Source of the DNA: Stenotrophomonas sp. 24(2023)
GTDB lineage: Bacteria; Pseudomonadota; Gammaproteobacteria; Xanthomonadales; Xanthomonadaceae
Direction: 5' to 3'
DNA: 64,000 bases
Assembly: GCF_030913365.1 (NCBI RefSeq)
Contig: NZ_CP133160.1
Coordinates: 2,270,001-2,334,000, forward strand
Shown: positions 9,378 to 17,284 of the stretch, one piece after another
How positions within the stretch are numbered: position 1 is the first letter of the stretch
How the letters are laid out: each line of letters starts with the position of its first letter
The notes under the pieces: generated by a model
What the model was told of the DNA's origin: nothing
Seen by the model: the letters and a program-made list of their open reading frames with translations, nothing else
Databases searched by the model: none
Made by a program: the position numbers and the translations under genes

Positions 9378-10721
9378 ATGCAGAACGCTTCCACCATTGC
9401 CCGCCTCACCCTGCTGGCCGTCGGCGTTGCCGGCGCCCTGGCTGCGGCCGACGCCAACGCCGCCGCCTTCCAGCTGAAGGAAAACAGCGCCAAGGGCCTG
9501 GGCCGCGCCTTCGCCGGCTCCGGCAGCGCCGAGGGCGACGCCTCCATCATCGCGGTGAACCCGGCCGGCATGCGCCAGCTCGATGGCCGCATGCTGCAGG
9601 GCGACGTCAGCGCCATCAGCTTCGGCGCCAAGTTCAAGGGCACCGGTCGCACCCCGGCCGGCACCCCGGCCACCGGCGGCAACGGCGGCGACGCCGGCAT
9701 GATCGCCCCGGTTCCGGCGGCCTACTTCCACATGCCGGTCGGTGAAAAGGCCCACTTCGGCATCTCGCTGACCGCACCGTTCGGCTTCAAGACCGAATAC
9801 GACAACGGTTGGGTGGGTCGCTACAGCGGTCTGAAGACCGACCTGAAGGCCATCGACCTGGGCTTCGCCGCGTCGTATGACGTCAATCCGTACGTGTCCT
9901 TCGGTGCGTCGGTGTTCGTCGAACACCTGACCATCGAACTGAGCAACAACATCGACTTCGGTACGGCCCTGCTGCCGACCCGCCTGCCGATCTTCCGCCC
10001 GGGCAGCCATGACGGCACCCTGAAGGTCGAAGGCGACAACAATGCCGTGGGTTACACCGTCGGTGGCCTGTTCAGCCCGGACGAGAACACCCACATCGGC
10101 ATCAGCTACCGTTCCAAGGTCGAGCACAAGATCACCGGCGGCGATGCGACCTTCACCGTGCCGGGCCAGGCTGCCGCCGTGCTGGCCCAGGTGCAGCCGG
10201 GCAACTTCATCAGCACCAGCGGCAAGGCCACGGTGACGATGCCGGCCTCGGCCACCCTGAGCGTGACCCACAAGATCAACGACCGCTGGACCGTGATGGG
10301 TGATGTCACCCGTACCGCCTGGAAGACCGCGTTCGACAAGGTCACCATCGACTACGCGTCCTCCCAGCCGGATTCGGTGCTGGAGTTCGGCTACCGCGAC
10401 ACCACCTTCGTGTCGCTGGGCACCGACTTCAAGCTGAGCGACACCGTGACCCTGCGTGGCGGTGTGGCCCTGGACCAGACCCCGACCACCGACGCCCATC
10501 GTGACGTGCGCGTGCCCGATACCAGCCGCAAGTGGCTGTCGCTGGGCGTGGGCTGGACCCCGTCGCAGAACACCGAATGGAACATCGGTTACACCCACCT
10601 GTTCACCAGCGATCCGAACGTGAACATCAAGCCGAGCACCACCAACCAGGGCAACACCCTGACCGGCAAGTACAAGGTGCGTGGCGACGTGCTGGCGGCG
10701 TCGTTCCAGTACAAGTTCTGA
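9378..10721 (+). CDS. Outer membrane long-chain fatty acid porin, OmpP1/FadL family
   Basis: 447-residue outer membrane protein. The ATG follows GGAGAG and opens a signal peptide ending ANAAAFQLKE, the usual FadL-type N-terminus of the mature protein. Then come the conserved hatch-domain elements (NSAKGLGRAFAG, VNPAGM) and amphipathic strands through the end, closing with the aromatic C-terminus SFQYKF expected for a Bam substrate. FadL proteins move long-chain fatty acids or other hydrophobic compounds across the outer membrane. The gene is monocistronic, with its own promoter/operator and terminator. Family is secure; the exact ligand is not. Confidence 0.92.
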   Translation: MQNASTIARLTLLAVGVAGALAAADANAAAFQLKENSAKGLGRAFAGSGSAEGDASIIAVNPAGMRQLDGRMLQGDVSAISFGAKFKGTGRTPAGTPATGGNGGDAGMIAPVPAAYFHMPVGEKAHFGISLTAPFGFKTEYDNGWVGRYSGLKTDLKAIDLGFAASYDVNPYVSFGASVFVEHLTIELSNNIDFGTALLPTRLPIFRPGSHDGTLKVEGDNNAVGYTVGGLFSPDENTHIGISYRSKVEHKITGGDATFTVPGQAAAVLAQVQPGNFISTSGKATVTMPASATLSVTHKINDRWTVMGDVTRTAWKTAFDKVTIDYASSQPDSVLEFGYRDTTFVSLGTDFKLSDTVTLRGGVALDQTPTTDAHRDVRVPDTSRKWLSLGVGWTPSQNTEWNIGYTHLFTSDPNVNIKPSTTNQGNTLTGKYKVRGDVLAASFQYKF

Positions 10722-10748
10722 TCCAGCGCTTGACCTGAGTTGAACCGG

Positions 10749-10775
10749 AAGGCCCCGCGCAAGCGGGGCCTTCTG
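10749..10775 (+). terminator. Terminator after the FadL-type gene
   Basis: Perfect 10-bp stem AAGGCCCCGC / GCGGGGCCTT (10749-10758 and 10763-10772) around a four-base loop, followed by a short T/C run. Confidence 0.75.
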
Positions 10776-10854
10776 CGTTGAGGGCCACGGTTCGGCCGCG
10801 CAGGCGGCAGCCATCGTCCGGCAGCCGGCAGCCCCACCGCAGGAAGCGGGCGGC

Positions 10855-10860
10855 TACAAT
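10855..10860 (+). promoter_or_regulatory. -10 box (TACAAT) for the secreted protein gene
   Basis: TACAAT lies 55 bases before the ATG at 10916, in an otherwise GC-rich intergenic stretch. No clear -35 box was found. Confidence 0.4.
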
Positions 10861-10915
10861 CGCCGGCCATCCGTGCGGTCTTCGCACGGAAGATTGCATA
10901 GACAAGGAGCTGTAC

Positions 10916-11563
10916 ATGTCGATCCTGATCCGCCGCGCGCTGGCCACCGCTTCGCTGGCCTGCGTGGCCACCCCGGCGCTGGCCGCCGCTGATTTCGCCG
11001 CCTGCTTCCGCCTGGACCCGTCGGTCTCGTGGTCGGTGGGGCGCGAGAACACCCGCATCGTCGCGACCACCTTCGCCGAGGCACCGGCGCTGGCCGTGGT
11101 GACCTCCGGCAGCGGCATGACCGTGGCCAACCTGTATGACACCACGGGCCGTCGCCGGCTCGGGACCGTCCACTACGGCATCGCCGCGTGGGGGGCCGAC
11201 GGCAGCAAGCCGATGATGACCGACCGTTACGACCCTGCGCCGACGTTCCCGGCGACCGCCACGCCCGGCCAGCGCTTCACCGTCACCGGCAAGGGCACGC
11301 GGGTGAACCACGGTGAGGGCAGCGAATCGGAACTGGAGTACGACGGCTTCAGTGACTACACGTTCGTGGGCTTCCAGGACCTGGACACCGAAATCGACTA
11401 TGCGCCGCGTACCTTCAAGGACACCTGCCACCTGACCGCTGCGGTCGAGGGTGGCCGTGTGGAGGCGTGGTATGCGCCCGGCTTCGGCCGCATCAAGTTC
11501 GAGCGCTACAGCGGCGACAGCCTGCTCTTCAGCGACGAGATCGACAGCATCACCAGCGAGTGA
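10916..11563 (+). CDS. Secreted hypothetical protein
   Basis: 215-residue protein with a signal peptide (ends TPALAAADF). The start was picked because AAGGAG precedes it by eight bases. The mature part has a Cys pair, FAACFRLDP near the N-terminus and FKDTCHLTA further on, which could form a disulfide, and many beta-strand-like segments. The C-terminal part GFGRIKFERYSGDSLLFSDEI resembles the end of secreted beta-rich unknown proteins of this bacterial group. No family or function is recognised. It has its own promoter and is followed 56 bp later by the pnuC gene. Confidence 0.8.
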   Translation: MSILIRRALATASLACVATPALAAADFAACFRLDPSVSWSVGRENTRIVATTFAEAPALAVVTSGSGMTVANLYDTTGRRRLGTVHYGIAAWGADGSKPMMTDRYDPAPTFPATATPGQRFTVTGKGTRVNHGEGSESELEYDGFSDYTFVGFQDLDTEIDYAPRTFKDTCHLTAAVEGGRVEAWYAPGFGRIKFERYSGDSLLFSDEIDSITSE

Positions 11564-11619
11564 GGCCGGCCCGGCCGCACGGGCGTGCGCTGCACGTGCG
11601 GCACGGGTGACAATAGGGC

Positions 11620-12201
11620 ATGAACCTGTCCGACCCTCCCTTCCAGCTCGAGCTGGCCGCCAACATCGCCGTGGCCGGTTCCATCCTGCTGGCCGGCCGC
11701 AACAACGTGCACACCTGGTGGATGGGCATTGTCGGCTGCGGGTTGTTCGCGCTGGTGTTCGAACGCTCGCACCTGTACGCGGACATGGTGCTGCAGTTCT
11801 TCTTCATCGCCATCAGCGTGCTGGGCTGGTGGCAATGGCTGCGCGGCGACCATGGCGCACCGCTGCCGATCACCTCGCTGCGCGCGCGGGCATGGGCCTG
11901 GCTGCTGCCGCTGGCGCTGCTGGCCACCTCCGGCTATGGCTGGATGCTGACCCGGCTCACCCATGCCTATGCGCCCTACATCGATTCGGCGGTGCTGGTG
12001 CTGAGCGTGATCGCGCAGGTGCTGATGATGCGGCGCAAGCTGGAATCGTGGTGGGTGTGGCTGCTGGTCAACACCATCGCGGTGCCGCTGTACTACAGCC
12101 GCGGCCTGCACCTGACGTCGATCCTGTACATCGGCTTCTGGATCAACGCGCTGGTGGCGCTGCGCCACTGGCGGCATCTGATGCGTAGCGAGGTGCGCTG
12201 A
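11620..12201 (+). CDS. pnuC: Nicotinamide ribonucleoside/mononucleotide transporter PnuC
   Basis: 193-residue inner membrane protein with about seven hydrophobic helices. It shows PnuC hallmarks: the N-terminal ELAANIAVAGSILLAGRNN, the motif FFFIAISVLGWWQW, and SWWVWLLVNTIAVPLYYSRGL near the end. PnuC imports nicotinamide riboside for NAD synthesis by facilitated diffusion. There is no ribosome binding site; a GACAAT hexamer ends five bases before the ATG, so the mRNA may be leaderless. No NadR or kinase gene is next to it. A strong terminator follows. Confidence 0.88.
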   Translation: MNLSDPPFQLELAANIAVAGSILLAGRNNVHTWWMGIVGCGLFALVFERSHLYADMVLQFFFIAISVLGWWQWLRGDHGAPLPITSLRARAWAWLLPLALLATSGYGWMLTRLTHAYAPYIDSAVLVLSVIAQVLMMRRKLESWWVWLLVNTIAVPLYYSRGLHLTSILYIGFWINALVALRHWRHLMRSEVR

Positions 12202-12231
12202 CCCCGCACCGTCCTGTACAGCGCCATGTAA

Positions 12232-12262
12232 AGAAAAACCCCGCTTTCGCGGGGTTTTTCCG
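12232..12262 (+). terminator. Terminator between pnuC and putA
   Basis: 11-bp stem AAAAACCCCGC / GCGGGGTTTTT around TTTC; the flanking A- and T-runs make it work in both directions, for pnuC (+) and for putA (-). Confidence 0.88.
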
Positions 12263-12298
12263 TGTTGCTGCAGCACCCGTGGAAGGGGAGGGGGTGTA

Positions 12299-15200
12299 TC
12301 AGTCGCCCAGCGTCAGCAGCGAGGCGTTGCCGCCGGCGGCGGTGGTGTTCACCGTCACCGTCTTTTCGGTGGCAAAGCGCAGCAGGTAGTGCGGGCCGCC
12401 AGCCTTCGGGCCGGTGCCGGACAGGCCCTGGCCGCCGAACGGCTGCACGCCCACCACCGCACCGATCTGGTTGCGGTTGACGTAGACGTTGCCGACATGG
12501 ACGCCGTTGGCGATGCGGTCCACGGTCTCGTCGATGCGCGAGTGCACGCCCAGGGTCAGGCCGTAGCCGGTGGCGTTGATCTGGTCGATCACCGCATCGA
12601 GCTGGTCGGCCTTCCAGCGGATCACGTGCAGGACCGGCCCGAAGATTTCCTTGTGCAGCTGGCCCAGGTCCTTCAGTTCATAGGCGCGCGGCGCGAAGAA
12701 GGTGCCGTTGGCCGCTTCGGCCGACAGCTCGGCGGCGGCGATCAGGCGGGCTTCGCGGTCCATGCGCACGGCATGGTCCTGCAGGATCTGCAGCGCGTCG
12801 GCGTCGATCACCGGGCCGACGTCGGTGGACAGCAGGCCGGGGTTGCCGACCTTCAGTTCCTTCATCGCACCGGCCAGCATGGTCATCACCTTGTCGGCGA
12901 TGTCGTCCTGCACGAACAGCACGCGTGCGGCCGAGCAGCGCTGGCCGGCGGAGGTGAAGGCCGAGCCGATCGCATCCTTGACCAGCTGTTCCGGCAGCGC
13001 CGAGGAGTCGGCGATGAACGCGTTCTGGCCGCCGGTCTCGGCAATCAGCACGCCGATGGCGGCATCACGGGCGGCCATCGCGCGGTTGATCGCACGGGCG
13101 GTGTCGGTGGAGCCGGTGAAGGCCACGCCGGCCACGCGCGCATCGGCGGTCAGCGCGGCGCCGACGGTGGCGCCGTCGCCCGGCAGGAACTGCACGACCT
13201 CGGCCGGCACGCCGGCATCCTGCAGCAGCTTCACCGCGTAATAGCCGATCAGGTTGGTCTGCTCGGCCGGCTTGGCGATGACGCTGTTGCCGGCCGCCAG
13301 CGCGGCGGCGACCTGGCCCAGGAAGATGGCCAGCGGGAAGTTCCACGGGCTGATGCAGACGAACACGCCACGGCCGTGCAGCTGCAGTTCGTTGGATTCA
13401 CCGGTCGGGCTGGGCAGCTTCTCGGCATGGCCGAACTGCTCGCGCGCCTGCTTGGCGTAGTAGCGCAGGAAATCGACCGCTTCGCGCACTTCGGCAACGC
13501 TGTCGGGCAGGCTCTTGCCGGCTTCCTTCACGCACAGGGCCATGAACTCGGGCATGCGCGCTTCGAGCTGGTCGGCGGCGTGTTCCAGGATGCTGGCGCG
13601 GCTGGCGGCCGGGGTGCGGTTCCAGGCCGGCTGCGCGGCTACGGCATTGGCCAGGGCCTTCTGCACGGTGGCCGCATCGGCGGCCTGCCACTGGCCGACC
13701 ACCTCGCGCGTATCGGCCGGGTTGGTGACCGGCTGGCTGGCACCGGCCGGGGCGGCGCCCGGCACCAGCGGTGCGGCGGCCCACGGCTTGATGGCGGCGT
13801 TGAGCTGCTCGGCCAGGGCGCGCAGTTCGTTGTCGTTGGCGAGGTTGGCGCCCATGGAGTTCTTCCTGTCGTGGTTCTGGCTGCGCAGCAGGTCGACCGG
13901 CAGCGGGATCTTCGGGTGGGGGATCGAATCGAACGCGGCGACCATCTCGACCGGATCGCGGATCAGGTCGGTGATCGGCACGCGCTCGTCGGTGATGCGG
14001 TTGACGAAGCTGGAGTTGGCGCCGTTTTCCAGCAGGCGGCGCACCAGGTACGGCAGCAGGTCCTCATGCGAGCCGACCGGCGCGTACACGCGGCACGGCA
14101 GGCTTAGGCGGTCGGCCGGCACGACTTCGGCGTACAGGTCATCGCCCATGCCGTGCAGCTTCTGGTGCTCGTACACGCCGCCCTGGGCGATGCTGCGCAC
14201 CGCGGCGATGGTGTGCGCGTTGTGCGTGGCGAACATCGGGTAGATCGCATCGGCATGGCCGAACAGGCGCTTGGCGCAGGCCAGGTAGGACACGTCGGTG
14301 TTCTGCTTGCGGGTGAACACCGGGTAGCCCGGGTAGCCTTCGATCTGCGCGCGCTTGATCTCCGCATCCCAGTAGGCGCCCTTGACCAGGCGCACCTGCA
14401 GGCGGCGGCCGTTGCGGCGGGCCATGTCGGCCAGGTGGTCGATCGTGTACGGGGTACGCTTCTGGTAGGCCTGCACGACCACACCGAAACCATCCCAGCC
14501 GGCCAGCGAGGCGTCGGAGAACACGCGCTCGATGATGTCCAGCGACAGCTCCAGGCGGTCGGCTTCTTCGGCGTCGACCGTGCAGCCGATGCCGTAGCTC
14601 TTGGCCAGCTGGGCCAGTTCCAGCACGCCCGGCACCAGGTCGGCCAGCACGCGCTCGCGCTTGGCGTGCTCGTAGCGCGGGTACAGCGCCGACAGCTTGA
14701 TGGAGATGCCCGGTGCATTGTTGACGTCGCCGTCGGGACGGCCGCCACGTGCCTTGTGGTCACCGCCGATGGCATGGATCGCGCGGCGGTAGTCCTCCAG
14801 GTAGCGCAGCGCGTCCTTCATGGTCAGCGCGCCTTCGCCCAGCATGTCGAAGGAGTAGCGGTAGCTGGCGTTGTCACCCTTGTGCGAGCGCGCCAGCGCT
14901 TCACTGATGGTGCGGCCCATGACGAACTGGTGGCCCATGATCTTCATCGCCTGGCGCACGGCCAGGCGCACCACCGGTTCACCCACGCGGCCGACCAGGC
15001 GCTTGAAGGCGCCCGGGGCATCGGCACGGGTGGCGTCGTTGATCTGCACCAGCTTGCCGGTGAGCATCAGGCCCCAGGTGGAGGCGTTGACCAGCACCGA
15101 ATCGCTGCCGCCCAGGTGCTTTTCCCAGTCGGCGTCGGCCAGCTTGTCGCGGATCAGCTTGTCGGCGGTCTCCTGGTCCGGAATGCGCAGCAGGGCTTCG

Positions 15201-15508
15201 GCCACGCACATCAGCAGCACGCCTTCTTCGCTGCCCAGGTCGTACTGGCGCATGAAGGCTTCGATCGCGCCCTGGTCCTTGGCGCGCACGCGCACCCGGC
15301 CGACCAGGTCGGCGGCCAGCGCCTGCACCTTCGCCTGCTCGTCGGCCGGCAGGCGGGCCTGGGCCAGCAGTTCGCGCACGTGCTGGGTTTCATCCTTCAG
15401 CCAGGCATCGGTGATGGCCTGGCGGAACGGGGTGGGAGAGGCCGGCAGTTCCGGTGACAGCAGCGCCGGTGACGCGCTGGCGTGAGTAGGGGACGAAGGT
15501 GCGTTCAT
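12299..15508 (-). CDS. putA: Bifunctional proline dehydrogenase / L-glutamate gamma-semialdehyde dehydrogenase PutA
   Basis: 1069-residue enzyme that oxidises proline to glutamate in two steps. The N-terminal half is the FAD proline dehydrogenase barrel (about 130-480). The C-terminal half is the aldehyde dehydrogenase (about 560-1040) with the catalytic cysteine in SAGQRCSAARV and the NAD-binding FTGSTDTA. There is no N-terminal ribbon-helix-helix DNA-binding domain: the protein begins MNAPSSPTHAS and soon enters PRODH sequence, so unlike the 1320-residue E. coli PutA it should not repress its own gene. The ATG at 15508 was chosen; a start at 15547 would add 13 residues, and neither has a strong ribosome site. 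It stands alone. Confidence 0.95.
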   Translation of the reverse strand: MNAPSSPTHASASPALLSPELPASPTPFRQAITDAWLKDETQHVRELLAQARLPADEQAKVQALAADLVGRVRVRAKDQGAIEAFMRQYDLGSEEGVLLMCVAEALLRIPDQETADKLIRDKLADADWEKHLGGSDSVLVNASTWGLMLTGKLVQINDATRADAPGAFKRLVGRVGEPVVRLAVRQAMKIMGHQFVMGRTISEALARSHKGDNASYRYSFDMLGEGALTMKDALRYLEDYRRAIHAIGGDHKARGGRPDGDVNNAPGISIKLSALYPRYEHAKRERVLADLVPGVLELAQLAKSYGIGCTVDAEEADRLELSLDIIERVFSDASLAGWDGFGVVVQAYQKRTPYTIDHLADMARRNGRRLQVRLVKGAYWDAEIKRAQIEGYPGYPVFTRKQNTDVSYLACAKRLFGHADAIYPMFATHNAHTIAAVRSIAQGGVYEHQKLHGMGDDLYAEVVPADRLSLPCRVYAPVGSHEDLLPYLVRRLLENGANSSFVNRITDERVPITDLIRDPVEMVAAFDSIPHPKIPLPVDLLRSQNHDRKNSMGANLANDNELRALAEQLNAAIKPWAAAPLVPGAAPAGASQPVTNPADTREVVGQWQAADAATVQKALANAVAAQPAWNRTPAASRASILEHAADQLEARMPEFMALCVKEAGKSLPDSVAEVREAVDFLRYYAKQAREQFGHAEKLPSPTGESNELQLHGRGVFVCISPWNFPLAIFLGQVAAALAAGNSVIAKPAEQTNLIGYYAVKLLQDAGVPAEVVQFLPGDGATVGAALTADARVAGVAFTGSTDTARAINRAMAARDAAIGVLIAETGGQNAFIADSSALPEQLVKDAIGSAFTSAGQRCSAARVLFVQDDIADKVMTMLAGAMKELKVGNPGLLSTDVGPVIDADALQILQDHAVRMDREARLIAAAELSAEAANGTFFAPRAYELKDLGQLHKEIFGPVLHVIRWKADQLDAVIDQINATGYGLTLGVHSRIDETVDRIANGVHVGNVYVNRNQIGAVVGVQPFGGQGLSGTGPKAGGPHYLLRFATEKTVTVNTTAAGGNASLLTLGD

Positions 15509-15675
15509 GCCGAAGGGGCCCGTGGAAAACTTGGCGATTTTAATCATTTTTTGGCGGTCCGGTAGCGTCCCGCAGCCACCTTCGTGAAGGCTGGGATCCC
15601 TTTGTGGCCGGGCGATTCCGCGCGTTCAGGATGTCGGGCCAGTATTGTGCAGAATTCGGCAAATCGGCCGACGGT

Positions 15676-15698
15676 GCCATGCTGTATTGCAACATGGC
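15676..15698. promoter_or_regulatory. Inverted repeat in the putA / oxidase-operon divergent gap
   Basis: GCCATG-CTGTATTGCAA-CATGGC, a 6-bp perfect inverted repeat with an 11-base spacer, in the 274-bp gap between the divergent putA and DUF2244 genes. It could be a regulator site for either side. Nothing else was recognised in the gap. Confidence 0.3.
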
Positions 15699-15782
15699 TG
15701 AAAGTGTGAATGAACCCTTGCGGCTGGTTGGAAGGCAGGGCTACCATCGAATCGTTTCCCGCGGCAGGAACGCGGTTGCGAC

Positions 15783-16274
15783 ATGATCGAGGTGCTTCCA
15801 GCTCCGGATGGGTCAGGTACGCAACTGCGGCTGCGTCCCCCACGGGCGCTTGATGCCCGGCAGTTCATCCTGTTGTTTGCCGTGTTGACGGGAGCGATGT
15901 GGCTGGTGGCCGGCCTGGGCTGGTTGGCCGGCAATGCATTCGCTCCCCTGTTCGCGCTGCTGTACAGCCTCCTGCTGGCAGCCGCGTTGCGTGCCTTGTG
16001 GCGCAGCGGCGAACGGCAGGAGGAGATCCGGGTAGTACCGGCGTGTGTGGAGGTCATCCCCACCGCCGGCGGGTCGCCGGTGTTCCGGGCCCACCCGCAC
16101 TGGGTGCGCCTGCTCATCGACGGCACGAGGGTCCGGCTTGCGTCCAGCGGCCGGCAGGTGGAGGTGGGGAGTTTCCTCGCGCCGGCCGAACGCCAGATGC
16201 TCGTAGAAGCACTTGAAAGCTTGCTCGCCGCCAGCGATGGCGGCCACCGACGACGTCAAGGGTCTAGGCAATGA
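15783..16274 (+). CDS. DUF2244 membrane protein, first gene of the cytochrome oxidase operon
   Basis: 163-residue protein with two adjacent transmembrane helices (about residues 28-70) and a soluble C-terminal part. The layout, and sequence such as FRAHPHWVRLLIDG and VEVGSFLAPAERQMLVEAL, match DUF2244 proteins, which commonly sit just upstream of cytochrome c oxidase subunit II. The stop overlaps the start of ctaC (ATGA), so the two are translationally coupled, which supports a role in oxidase expression or assembly. The biochemical role is unknown. Confidence 0.87.
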   Translation: MIEVLPAPDGSGTQLRLRPPRALDARQFILLFAVLTGAMWLVAGLGWLAGNAFAPLFALLYSLLLAAALRALWRSGERQEEIRVVPACVEVIPTAGGSPVFRAHPHWVRLLIDGTRVRLASSGRQVEVGSFLAPAERQMLVEALESLLAASDGGHRRRQGSRQ

Positions 16275-17224
16275 AGCAAAGCAGCAGGTGGGGCACGAAG
16301 TGCGTTGCAGCGGTCACCGCCCTGGTGGCCGGGGGAATGGTTCCGGCGTTGGCGTGGGCCCAGGCGGCCGATCCCAAGCCGTGGCAGCTGAACATGGGCA
16401 AGGGGGTCACCCAGACCTCGCGCCTGGCCTGGGAATCGAACCTGTTCTCGCTGATCGTGGTCACGGTGATCGGCGTGATCGTGTTCGGCGCGATGGCCTA
16501 TGCCATGTTCAAGTTCCGCAAATCCAAGGGGGCGGTGCCGGCCACCTTCAGCCACAACACCCGGGCCGAAGTGATCTGGACGGTGATCCCGGTGGTCATC
16601 CTGATCGTCATGGCCTGGCCGGCCACGGCCAACCTGATCAAGATGTACGACACCCGCGATGCCGAGATGACGGTGAAGGTCACCGGCTACCAGTGGATGT
16701 GGAAGTACGAGTACCTGGGCGAGAACGTGGCCTTCACCAGCCGCCTGGACCGTGAATCGGACCGCATGCGGCAGAGCGGCAAGGTCCCCACCCGCGACAG
16801 CCACCCGCACTACCTGCTGGACGTGGACAACCGCCTGGTGCTGCCGGTGGACACCAAGGTGCGCTTCGTCATCACCTCCGATGACGTGATCCATGCCTGG
16901 TGGGTGCCGGCGCTGGGCTGGAAGCAGGACGCCATCCCCGGCTTCATCAACGAGGCCTGGACCAACATCGAGACACCGGGCGTCTACCGCGGGCAGTGTG
17001 CCGAGCTGTGCGGTAAGGACCACGGCTTCATGCCGATCGTGGTCGAGGCGGTGTCCAAGGAAGACTTCAAGCAGTGGCTGGCGCAGCGCAAACCTGCACC
17101 GCCGGCCGCGCCTGCACCCCCCTCGGCACCTGCCGAACCGGCGGCACCGACGGGCGAGGCGCCGGCAGCACCGGCGGCCGCCGAGGCTGGCAGCGCGCCT
17201 GCCACTGCCGCCGCCGGCGCGTGA
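16271..17224 (+). CDS. ctaC: Cytochrome c oxidase subunit II
   Basis: 317-residue subunit of the aa3-type oxidase that accepts electrons from cytochrome c. A signal peptide (to about residue 31) is followed by two transmembrane helices (about 55-80 and 100-122) and a periplasmic cupredoxin domain. The binuclear copper A site is complete: His208, Cys243, Glu245, Cys247, His251 and Met254 (GQCAELCGKDHGFM). After residue 275 there is a low-complexity Pro/Ala tail of about 40 residues, an extension not needed for the copper site. The start overlaps the DUF2244 stop. Confidence 0.97.
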   Translation: MKQSSRWGTKCVAAVTALVAGGMVPALAWAQAADPKPWQLNMGKGVTQTSRLAWESNLFSLIVVTVIGVIVFGAMAYAMFKFRKSKGAVPATFSHNTRAEVIWTVIPVVILIVMAWPATANLIKMYDTRDAEMTVKVTGYQWMWKYEYLGENVAFTSRLDRESDRMRQSGKVPTRDSHPHYLLDVDNRLVLPVDTKVRFVITSDDVIHAWWVPALGWKQDAIPGFINEAWTNIETPGVYRGQCAELCGKDHGFMPIVVEAVSKEDFKQWLAQRKPAPPAAPAPPSAPAEPAAPTGEAPAAPAAAEAGSAPATAAAGA

Positions 17225-17232
17225 TGTGAAGC

Positions 17233-17255
17233 CCACGGCCGCGTCGCGGCCGTGG
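17233..17255 (+). other. Intercistronic hairpin between ctaC and ctaD
   Basis: Perfect 10-bp stem CCACGGCCGC / GCGGCCGTGG with loop GTC, nine bases after the ctaC stop and 30 before the ctaD start. Without a T-run it is unlikely to stop transcription; it may stabilise one mRNA segment after processing. Confidence 0.5.
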
Positions 17256-17284
17256 CGACAACCGATTCTGAGAGGTGTTTTGCG

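Noticed and set aside
12389..15457. Two long plus-strand frames opposite putA (572 and 434 codons)
   Set aside because: Antisense shadows of putA with no recognisable motif.
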